This document shows positions 28,850 to 35,188 of a stretch of 35,188 bases of DNA, in pieces (position 1 is the stretch's first letter; each line of letters starts with the position of its first letter). The stretch covers positions 1-35,188 of the forward strand of contig CALREJ010000006.1 in NCBI GenBank assembly GCA_943355155.1. The letters run 5' to 3'. Both the position numbers and the translations under genes were made by a program. This DNA is from Candidatus Peribacteria bacterium. GTDB taxonomy: Bacteria; Patescibacteriota; Gracilibacteria; Peribacterales; Peribacteraceae. The notes below the pieces were generated by a model that did not search any database, was not told the DNA's origin, and saw only the letters and a list, made by a program, of their open reading frames with translations.

Positions 28850-30010
28850 ATGAAATTTTCTTGTACTACAGTAGAGTTTCTACAGGCGATTCAATTAGTG
28901 AGTCGTGCGATTAGTGGGCAACAAGCTCTGCCGATTTTAGGAAATATTCTTTTTAAGGCAGAGGGGAATATGTGTACCGTGAGTGCGACGGATTTGGAGC
29001 TCAGTATCATCACACATTTTCCGGCGAACATTGAGAGTGAAGGATCAATCACAATTCCTGCAAAAGCGATTTTAAACTTTGCGCAGTATAACAATGATTC
29101 TGAAATTATTTTAGAAAGTAGTGAGGGCACACAATTAAAATGCACATCAGCACATAGTAAGACTGCGCTCTCTGGAGAAAAGGCGAGTGATTATCCATCT
29201 ATTCCGTCTGTTGAAAAGAAAACAGAATTCAAGCTGGATGCAGCGTCACTTTTGGAAGCGCTCAATCTTGTGACATTTGCCTCAGCGCGCACAAGTTTGC
29301 GCCCCGTGCTTTCGGGGGTGTATCTGCGTGCAGAAAATAAGAAGCTTATCTTTGTTGCGACAGATAGCTATAGACTTTCCGAATACAGCATCCCCACAGA
29401 TATCGACGGAGAAATTTCCTGCATCATTCCAGTGAAGGTTCTTGAAGAATTAAAAACAATGATCGCCGCAAAAAAACCTGCGAAACGAAGTCCGACCGAA
29501 GAAAGTGAAAAACAAGGAACACGTGAGGAAGCGATGCCGATTACCATCACATTAAGCGCGCAGCAATTAGAAGTAGTGATTGAAAATACTCGCTTGGTAT
29601 CAAGGTTGATCGAAGGAAAATTCCCGGACTACCGCCAGATCATTCCCAAAGAAGCAACAACAAAAGCCTTACTCTCAACGCGAGACCTCACCACCACTGT
29701 GAAGCGCATGCATTACTTTGCAAAAGAAGTGAATAACAATCTCACCTTCACGCTTGCTGGAACCAATGCACACATTGCAACACCTCAAACACAGCTTGGC
29801 CGCGATGAAACAACCATCCCTACAGAGATCCAAGGACAAGAGGGGAAGATCGCGTTAAGTTCAAGTTACCTTCTTGATTTCTTTGCGCACATCAGCAGTG
29901 AACAAGTGGAGTTACAAATCACAGACAGTATGCACCCTGCAGTGTTTCATGTGCCGGGGAATGAGAATTTCTTACATTTGATTATGCCGCTAAGGTTGCA
30001 GGAATCGTGA
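28850..30010 (+). CDS. dnaN: DNA polymerase III beta subunit (sliding clamp)
   Basis: The 386-residue protein has the three-fold clamp architecture: start MKFSCTTVEFLQAIQLVSRAIS, ALPILGNILFKAEG, the FPDYRQIIP motif near residue 262 and the C-terminal end HLIMPLRL. It encircles DNA and tethers polymerase and repair enzymes. A Lys/Glu-rich insert of about 20 residues (about 205–226, AAKKPAKRSPTEESEKQGTR) sits in the middle domain and explains the slightly larger size than usual (about 366–378). It lies next to the DnaA-box cluster, as in most bacteria. Confidence 0.97.
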   Translation: MKFSCTTVEFLQAIQLVSRAISGQQALPILGNILFKAEGNMCTVSATDLELSIITHFPANIESEGSITIPAKAILNFAQYNNDSEIILESSEGTQLKCTSAHSKTALSGEKASDYPSIPSVEKKTEFKLDAASLLEALNLVTFASARTSLRPVLSGVYLRAENKKLIFVATDSYRLSEYSIPTDIDGEISCIIPVKVLEELKTMIAAKKPAKRSPTEESEKQGTREEAMPITITLSAQQLEVVIENTRLVSRLIEGKFPDYRQIIPKEATTKALLSTRDLTTTVKRMHYFAKEVNNNLTFTLAGTNAHIATPQTQLGRDETTIPTEIQGQEGKIALSSSYLLDFFAHISSEQVELQITDSMHPAVFHVPGNENFLHLIMPLRLQES

Positions 30011-30017
30011 AGGAATG

Positions 30018-30073
30018 CGTAGAGACGACCCGTTGGGACGTCTCTATGGGGAAGACGTGCGCGCCGCACGTCT
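30018..30073. repeat. Two tandem hairpins of the GTAGAGACG…CGTCTCTAC type after dnaN
   Basis: Hairpin one pairs CGTAGAGACG (30018–30027) with CGTCTCTATG (30039–30048). Hairpin two pairs AGACGTGC (30053–30060) with GCACGTCT (30066–30073). Both end in GTCTCTAC-like words. They may terminate dnaN transcription. Confidence 0.75.
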
Positions 30074-30094
30074 CTACAAACAGGTAAAATCCAA

Positions 30095-30123
30095 TTGTGC
30101 AAAAGCACCACAAGGGCTATAAT
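30095..30123 (+). promoter_or_regulatory. Promoter of mfd
   Basis: TTGTGC (30095–30100), a 17-base spacer and a consensus TATAAT (30118–30123). The leader to the mfd ATG is about 100 bases. Confidence 0.75.
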
Positions 30124-30124
30124 T

Positions 30125-30163
30125 TACTCACATTCAACGCACGGAAGATCCGACGTTTGAGTA
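30125..30163 (+). promoter_or_regulatory. Stem-loop at the 5' end of the mfd leader
   Basis: Nested pairings TACTCA/TGAGTA (30125–30130 with 30158–30163), AACG/CGTT (30136–30139 with 30154–30157) and CGGA/TCCG (30142–30152) make one extended hairpin just before the terminator. The outermost pair begins at or slightly before the expected start site, so it may not form fully from this promoter. Confidence 0.45.
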
Positions 30164-30172
30164 TTTGCTGTC

Positions 30173-30192
30173 CGCCCAAGGGGCGTCTTTTT
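30173..30192 (+). terminator. Intrinsic terminator inside the mfd leader
   Basis: CGCCC-AAG-GGGCG (30173–30185) followed by TCTTTTT is a compact terminator lying between the promoter and the gene. It implies either attenuation of mfd or a small RNA of about 60 bases. A further hairpin GTAGCT/AGCTAC at about 30193–30211 carries AGGAG in its loop. Confidence 0.65.
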
Positions 30193-30229
30193 GTAGCTTA
30201 GGAGTAGCTACCGCTCACATCACCGCATC

Positions 30230-33200
30230 ATGAAACCATCGCTCCTCATCGGGAGAGACACGCATCGGGAACTTTCTGACCTTCTTTCCAAAGAGGGGCA
30301 TTTGGTGATCTCGGGTGCGGGGAATGAAACGGCGAAGTCGTTGCTCATGAGTCACCTGCTGCATTTCAAAATGTTTCCGACATTGGTCGTGGGGGACGAC
30401 GCGGCGCAGGTTGATGTGCTGCGGCACTGGCTCCAATTTTTCGATCAGCCTACGAGCGTGTTCATGGATATTCATACGAGTGAGAGCGATGAGCCTGTGA
30501 TGACGACGGATGCGTTGCAGCAATTTCTGCTCTTCATGCAGGGCGAGAAAAAAGTATTTCTCACATCCAAGGCACTCTTTGAATCTGAATTCCCGCTCTA
30601 CAGCGAACTCATCAAGCGTGCATTTCGTATAAAAACCGGAGATAGCCTGCCTTTTACGCAGTTTGTGGAAAACTTACTGGATGCTGGTTACGAACATGCG
30701 GAGGACAGGGAGGTGATGCCGGGGGAATATCGCCGCGTCGGTGACACACTCGAGATTCATCCGATTCAAACGATGGAAAGTTACCGAGTTGAATTTCATT
30801 TCGATACGGTTGAGAGGATTGTTGGCCAAACAAGTGGTGCGCAAAAAGAATTAACATTACTGCCATTGTCTTACGAAAAAACAGCATCGATCGGCGCGCA
30901 ATTTCCGAAGGACGGGCTGCTCGTGATTGATGATCAAGATGATGTTCCAGATCCGACGACAGGATCGCTCGTTCGCTTCACCGCGTTTCCGGAATCACAG
31001 GAACATCATGTCCACCTTCGATATCTGTCCGTGCTCAAGTTTTACACGCTGACGGATTTCTTGAATGACCTCAAAGATAAGTTACAACAAGAGTGGAGCA
31101 TTCTCATTGTTACAAGAAGGTCGGAGGAATTGCAGGGAATTTTCAAGGAAGAGAGGATCAGATTTTCGCTGACAGAACGCGAAGTAGGTGCGGTGACGAT
31201 TGTTGCAGCGGAGGAAGGAGACTTGCTCCCGCATAGCATCCAAAATCCCGATTCCCAGTGCGCACTCCTCACAGATCGCGAGATTTTTACACTCAGAAAA
31301 GCAGGAAAGGAAAGGTCTGTTCAAAAACTTGCGCTCGATTTCCTCACGTCGCTCACTGCCGGTGACTACGTCGTGCACATGGAGCACGGCATCGGACGGT
31401 TTGAAGGGATGACGCAGAAAACAATCGATGAAACAGTGCGTGAATATTTGGAGCTGACGTACGCAGAGAACGATAAACTTTTTATTCCCGTCGACCAAGC
31501 AGACAAGCTCAGTAAATTTGTCCATGAAGAAGGTGATGAGCCAGTGCTCACGAGGCTCGGACAGAATGAATGGAAGAAGGTGACGGATAAGATCAAAAAA
31601 GAAACGGAGGAGATCGCGAAGGACTTGCTTGCGCTCTATGCCAAGCGCGCCGCAGCGAAGGGATTTGCGTATCACGAAAATACTGCTGTCTACAAAAAAT
31701 TCGAGGAAGCGTTCCAGTACACGGAAACTCCCGGACAGCTGAAGGCAATCGAAGACATTCGCCGCGATATGGAAGATACGCACCCGATGGATCGTCTCGT
31801 GTGCGGAGATGTGGGATTTGGAAAGACGGAAGTGGCGATGCGCGCGGCGTTCAAGGCTGTGCAGGATGGAAAACAAGTTGCCGTCGTGGCGCCGATTACG
31901 ATTCTCGTCGATCAACACTTCCATAATTTCAAAGAACGCATGGCGGCCTTTGGAGTGCGCATTGAAATGATGTCACGGTTCAGGACACCCAAAGAACAAG
32001 AAGTCACGCTGGAGAGGCTACGGAAGGGCGATGCTGACATCGTGATCGGCACGCACAGACTTCTCCAAGACGATGTGAAGTTTTTCAATCTCGGCCTTGT
32101 GATCGTTGATGAAGAGCAGCGGTTTGGGGTGAAGCAGAAAGAAAAGTTCAAAGAGATGCGCGCGTCGGTTGATATCCTTACGCTCACCGCGACTCCGATT
32201 CCCCGCACGCTCAATCTCGGACTTCATAAGCTCCGCGATATCACGACGATCACGACTCCTCCCCCGGGGAGACTCCCGATTATCACGGAAGTACGAAAAT
32301 ATTCCGATCAGCTGGTGCGTCTCGCGATTATGCATGAAATCGAGCGCGGCGGTCAGTGTTTCGTGTTGCATAATCGCGTGGAAACGATCGATGCATTTGC
32401 ACAAAAACTTCGTCAAATGATTCCCGAGGCAAGCTTCGTCGTCGCGCACGGACAGCTACGGCCGGAGGACTTGGAGGAGCGTATTTTTGGCTTTAAACAG
32501 GGGAAATACTCCGTGCTCGTGAGCTCAACGATCATTGAAAACGGCATCGACCTTCCGCGTGCAAACACATTGATTGTGAACGAAGCGGAGAAGTTCGGAC
32601 TCGCACAGCTCTATCAGCTCCGCGGTCGCGTCGGACGTTCGAAAATTCAGGCGTTTGCCTACTTGCTCTATCATTCACAAAAATTAAAAGATGATGCGAA
32701 GAAGAGACTGCGCGCGATCGTCGAAGCGTGTGAACTTGGATCCGGATTCCAAGTCGCGATGCGCGACCTCGAGATCCGTGGAGCAGGAGAGATCCTCGGC
32801 GCCAGCCAAGCGGGAACGATGAACACGGTTGGTGTCAGCCATTATTTGCGTATGCTGAAAAATGCAGTCGAGGAGCTAAAATCCGGCGGGGTTGCGGTCG
32901 AAGAAGAAGTGCAGAACATCGAAATTTTGTTGCCAGTCGAAGCGTTGCTTCCCACATTTTATATCCCCGACAGCGGCGAGAAAATTTCTGTCTACCAGAA
33001 ACTTGCGGGCTGCGAAGACGAAGCAACGCTCAGTGAATTTGAATCCGACCTCCGCGAGGAATTTGGAGAACCTCCGAGACAAGTGCAAAACTTGTTTGCA
33101 GTGCTGCGACTCAAGCTTATTTGCCGAAAAGCAGGAGTCGTTCGTGTGAAGGCAGAAGATCATTCGCGGTCATCCGAACGGGAGATCGTGCTCACGCTCA

Positions 33201-33394
33201 GTCCTCGCGTCGAGGCGATGGATATCATGCGCATTTTGCAGGCGAACTCGCAGTGGAAAATAAGCAGCAATACGCTGCGCATTTCCGAGACGGCGCTGCT
33301 TTCTCGTGCACAGAAGAAAGATCTGCTTCACGAGCTTTCCGAAGAGATCGGGTTGCTGATTCGGGTGAAGGCGGAGAAGAAAAAGAAAGCGTAA
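30230..33394 (+). CDS. mfd: Transcription-repair coupling factor Mfd
   Basis: The 1,054-residue protein removes RNA polymerase stalled at DNA damage and recruits UvrA. Its N-terminal part is UvrB-like (VENLLDAGYEHAEDREVMPGEYRRVGDTLEIHP-like region at about 142–180). The RNA-polymerase-binding domain starts near 377 (GDYVVHMEHGIGRFEGM). The RecG-like motor has Walker A GDVGFGKTEVA near 526, DEEQRFG near 627, TATPIPRTL and QLRGRVGRS. A TRCF C-terminal domain follows. It is about 90 residues shorter than the E. coli protein, mostly at the N-terminus. The ATG at 30230 is followed directly by recognisable sequence. Confidence 0.97.
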   Translation: MKPSLLIGRDTHRELSDLLSKEGHLVISGAGNETAKSLLMSHLLHFKMFPTLVVGDDAAQVDVLRHWLQFFDQPTSVFMDIHTSESDEPVMTTDALQQFLLFMQGEKKVFLTSKALFESEFPLYSELIKRAFRIKTGDSLPFTQFVENLLDAGYEHAEDREVMPGEYRRVGDTLEIHPIQTMESYRVEFHFDTVERIVGQTSGAQKELTLLPLSYEKTASIGAQFPKDGLLVIDDQDDVPDPTTGSLVRFTAFPESQEHHVHLRYLSVLKFYTLTDFLNDLKDKLQQEWSILIVTRRSEELQGIFKEERIRFSLTEREVGAVTIVAAEEGDLLPHSIQNPDSQCALLTDREIFTLRKAGKERSVQKLALDFLTSLTAGDYVVHMEHGIGRFEGMTQKTIDETVREYLELTYAENDKLFIPVDQADKLSKFVHEEGDEPVLTRLGQNEWKKVTDKIKKETEEIAKDLLALYAKRAAAKGFAYHENTAVYKKFEEAFQYTETPGQLKAIEDIRRDMEDTHPMDRLVCGDVGFGKTEVAMRAAFKAVQDGKQVAVVAPITILVDQHFHNFKERMAAFGVRIEMMSRFRTPKEQEVTLERLRKGDADIVIGTHRLLQDDVKFFNLGLVIVDEEQRFGVKQKEKFKEMRASVDILTLTATPIPRTLNLGLHKLRDITTITTPPPGRLPIITEVRKYSDQLVRLAIMHEIERGGQCFVLHNRVETIDAFAQKLRQMIPEASFVVAHGQLRPEDLEERIFGFKQGKYSVLVSSTIIENGIDLPRANTLIVNEAEKFGLAQLYQLRGRVGRSKIQAFAYLLYHSQKLKDDAKKRLRAIVEACELGSGFQVAMRDLEIRGAGEILGASQAGTMNTVGVSHYLRMLKNAVEELKSGGVAVEEEVQNIEILLPVEALLPTFYIPDSGEKISVYQKLAGCEDEATLSEFESDLREEFGEPPRQVQNLFAVLRLKLICRKAGVVRVKAEDHSRSSEREIVLTLSPRVEAMDIMRILQANSQWKISSNTLRISETALLSRAQKKDLLHELSEEIGLLIRVKAEKKKKA

Positions 33395-33423
33395 TGCGGC
33401 ATTCAACCCCTGTCTTGCTGAGG

Positions 33424-33590
33424 CGCACCCGGGAACGGGTGCTACTATGTGTATGGAATTATTTTTACCACCTCAGAAGCACCCCGGAGTTTATCCTGAG
33501 TAAGAGACAAAGGGCGGGTGCGGCTTCGAGGGAAGACGGCGTGTCGCATGTCTCTACAGCCCACCCCAGTAGCACCCGTTCCCGGGTGCG
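33424..33590. repeat. 167-bp element bounded by perfect 23-bp inverted repeats
   Basis: The ends (33424–33446 and 33568–33590) are exact reverse complements. Each end is also a small hairpin by itself: GCACCCG-GGAA-CGGGTGC on the left. Between them lie CTCAG…CCTGAG and TGTCTCTACA words that recall the two repeat types beside dnaN. It fills most of the 226-base spacer after mfd. It could be a MITE-like element, a terminator, or both. Confidence 0.8.
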
Positions 33591-33605
33591 GCGTCACAGG
33601 TTTTC

Positions 33606-33614
33606 TGCTATACT
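33606..33614 (+). promoter_or_regulatory. Extended -10 promoter of the coiled-coil protein gene
   Basis: TGC-TATACT (33606–33614) preceded by TTTTC; the ATG follows after six bases. The -35 position falls in the arm of the inverted repeat and is not conserved. The same 14 bases, TTTTCTGCTATACT, recur at 34503–34516. Confidence 0.6.
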
Positions 33615-33620
33615 ACCTAG

Positions 33621-34466
33621 ATGTCAGACGACACTTCAACACAGGATGGTGACATGCATGCTCGTGAGCTGGAACAGCAAAAAGTTTGGCAAACGATGAC
33701 ATCGAAACGGGCGGGTATGCTCAAGGCTGAGAAAGATCGGCAGATCAAGCGTGAGAGTGAAACAGTTGAGCGAAAGCAGCGCGAAGACGTAGCTTTTTCC
33801 GAGGAAACTGCGGCAACGAAAGAGCGTTCGGAACACCGTGAAGATTGGCGGCAGGAACAACATGCTGCGCGCAGAGAAGAAGAGAAAAAACGGAAAGAGC
33901 AAGAAGCGCTCAGACTTCTCCAGGAGGAAGAGCGCAAGAAACAAGAGGCTAAGGAAGCAGAGAGAAAAGAAAACATGGCCAAACTCCACAGGCAAGCCGT
34001 GGAACATAAAATTCGTGACAAACGTGCAGCCGTTCAGCATGACGAAGAGATGCACATAAAAAATGCTGAAGTGAGTGCAGCAAAAACAACGCATACGCTC
34101 GACGAAGACATGAAGCGAAATACTGAGCACATCGAAAACGAGAGAAAGCGGAAAATAAATCTTTTGCATGCAGACGCCGAGAGGCAAAGAAATCACATTG
34201 AAGAGACAACGAAGCATCAGATCTTGTCTGCAGATCCGGATCAAAAATCACACTTTGAACGCGTCCGGCAAAATGCCATCATTCGGCTCGAAGAGGAAAC
34301 AAGTAAAAAACTTTTTGATATCGAGCAGGAATCAAAACACCTGAAAGATGAAACAATCAAAAATGCCGCCAATAAAAAGACATTGGTGCTCCGCGATGAA
34401 GACAGGAAAAAGCGCGAGGCGGTTCAGCGCACGGAGAATTTTGAGAAGTGGGTGCAGAAGGGCTAA
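33621..34466 (+). CDS. Long charged coiled-coil protein of unknown function
   Basis: The 281-residue product is almost wholly charged and helical (Glu, Lys, Arg, Gln, Ala), for example EEEKKRKEQEALRLLQEEER, with no membrane segment, signal peptide or catalytic motif. It should form an extended cytoplasmic coiled coil. The start at 33621 lies six bases after the -10 box. I do not recognise a family, and low-complexity coiled coils give misleading matches. It precedes two more unrecognised genes, the first of which has an almost identical promoter. Confidence 0.75.
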   Translation: MSDDTSTQDGDMHARELEQQKVWQTMTSKRAGMLKAEKDRQIKRESETVERKQREDVAFSEETAATKERSEHREDWRQEQHAARREEEKKRKEQEALRLLQEEERKKQEAKEAERKENMAKLHRQAVEHKIRDKRAAVQHDEEMHIKNAEVSAAKTTHTLDEDMKRNTEHIENERKRKINLLHADAERQRNHIEETTKHQILSADPDQKSHFERVRQNAIIRLEEETSKKLFDIEQESKHLKDETIKNAANKKTLVLRDEDRKKREAVQRTENFEKWVQKG

Positions 34467-34487
34467 GCCGCCTCCCGCATTATTTTA

Positions 34488-34516
34488 TTGAATGAAATGG
34501 CATTTTCTGCTATACT
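34488..34516 (+). promoter_or_regulatory. Promoter of the 102-residue protein gene
   Basis: TTGAAT (34488–34493), a 17-base spacer ending in TGC, and TATACT (34511–34516). It is the most complete example of the extended -10 design in the window. Confidence 0.7.
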
Positions 34517-34535
34517 AATCAGATTTCTTGTGCAT

Positions 34536-34844
34536 ATGGATTTTCACACATTTCTCACAGAACTTGAGGCTCTCACACATATCCCGCAGGATATTTCTGA
34601 TCATGCCGGTGAAATTGCACCTTTACTCAGTGACGAAGGGTTGGCTGCGCTGATGACAACACTGAGGCAGTCGGATCGGATGCTAGAACTAAAAGATCAG
34701 GAACAGGCAGTGATTGTAGAAGATTTGCAGATATTTGTGACAAATGCCGAGCGTGCATTTACTCGCGCAGCAAGAACAGAAACAGAAAAAACAGACCGCG
34801 CCGGCGATGCGCGCAGTGCAGATTCCATTCTTTCCGACCTCTGA
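34536..34844 (+). CDS. Unrecognised small acidic protein
   Basis: The 102-residue product (MDFHTFLTELEALTHIPQ…) is acidic and helical, with a Thr/Glu/Arg-rich tail. There are no membrane segments or known motifs. The ATG at 34536 was preferred to a TTG at 34488, because the latter is itself the -35 box. The stop overlaps the ATG of the next gene (TGATG), so the two are probably made together. Confidence 0.65.
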   Translation: MDFHTFLTELEALTHIPQDISDHAGEIAPLLSDEGLAALMTTLRQSDRMLELKDQEQAVIVEDLQIFVTNAERAFTRAARTETEKTDRAGDARSADSILSDL

Positions 34845-35158
34845 TGAAGCGCATCCATCTTCTTTTTGCCGGCAGCGAACATCGACTTCTTCATTTTGAG
34901 GCAAGGAATGATGTACCTCAGTCGCCTGAAAATCGAGCAGAATCAAACAATAAGCCGCTCACCAAAGAGGAGCAGCGCACTCTTGTGGATGCACTTGACG
35001 CAAAAATGCGCGATATCGCAGTGCGTGCAAAGCAGAATCCCCGCATTTACCCCTCAAGTGCAACACTGGGGTTCGGTGAAGTAGAAGAAACAAACAAACG
35101 ATTTTCAATCATGATCTCATACGGAGTACTCCAGTTCAAACATTTTCTCGGAGTGTGA
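34844..35158 (+). CDS. Unrecognised 104-residue protein
   Basis: The product starts MKRIHLLFAGSEHRLLHFEA, has a polar middle (PENRAESNNKPLTKEEQR) and ends in a beta-like stretch (RFSIMISYGVLQFKHFLGV). It has no signal peptide or membrane helix that I can defend. It is translationally coupled to the upstream gene by an ATG-TGA overlap. No family recognised. The last 30 bases of the window, after its stop, show nothing. Confidence 0.6.
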   Translation: MKRIHLLFAGSEHRLLHFEARNDVPQSPENRAESNNKPLTKEEQRTLVDALDAKMRDIAVRAKQNPRIYPSSATLGFGEVEETNKRFSIMISYGVLQFKHFLGV

Positions 35159-35188
35159 TTCAGCCAGTGTTCAATTTTCTCAATATCT

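Noticed and set aside
1..35188. CRISPR arrays and insertion sequences
   Set aside because: No regularly spaced direct repeats and no transposase or integrase motifs were seen; the short inverted-repeat elements noted carry no genes.

Overview
The window reads as chromosomal DNA of a small-genome bacterium of the Patescibacteria/CPR type, at roughly 50% G+C. My best guess is the Peregrinibacteria/Peribacteria branch, from the overall impression only. Supporting traits are a type IV pilus locus with a very unusual PilC, a Gram-positive-style RNase J, an LPNSG-type surface anchor, and no outer-membrane genes. TGA is used as a stop, for example at the end of pilB, which argues against the code in which TGA means glycine. 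I found no rRNA or tRNA genes.

From 1 to 16.2 kb nearly everything is on the minus strand. Read in transcription order: a phosphatase-fold membrane protein with an external propeller-like domain, a RibL/TagD-like nucleotidyltransferase, a small membrane protein, the prepilin peptidase PilD, SmpB, RecR and a stand-alone response regulator. Then come PilB and a 1,732-residue PilC, followed by four minor prepilins and the start of a major pilin cut by the window edge. One minor prepilin carries a beta-propeller. This is a nearly complete pilus assembly set: peptidase, ATPase, platform and fibre subunits, with no retraction ATPase seen here.

From 16.4 to 23.7 kb lie RNase J, two unrecognised minus-strand genes, a HAD phosphatase, the pyrimidine genes pyrC and pyrB, and a lipid-linked sugar flippase. 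The flippase diverges from pyrB over a shared promoter core. From 23.9 to 24.5 kb is an apparently untranslated, highly structured minus-strand RNA gene with a plausible promoter and intrinsic terminator, which I cannot assign to a known class. Next, on the plus strand, are a sortase-anchored-like FnIII surface protein, a ComEC-type metallo-beta-lactamase and a GlmU-like sugar nucleotidyltransferase.

From 28.4 to 28.8 kb a cluster of DnaA boxes next to dnaN marks the probable replication origin. Mfd follows with a leader containing an intrinsic terminator, then a 167-bp inverted-repeat element, then three unrecognised genes.

Two themes run through the window. Many promoters place the -10 box only 6 to 11 bases before the start codon, which suggests frequent leaderless mRNAs. 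Intergenic spaces carry several families of inverted repeats. The best candidates for something undescribed are the repeat-bearing PilC extension, the 0.58-kb RNA, the beta-propeller prepilin and the leader of mfd.
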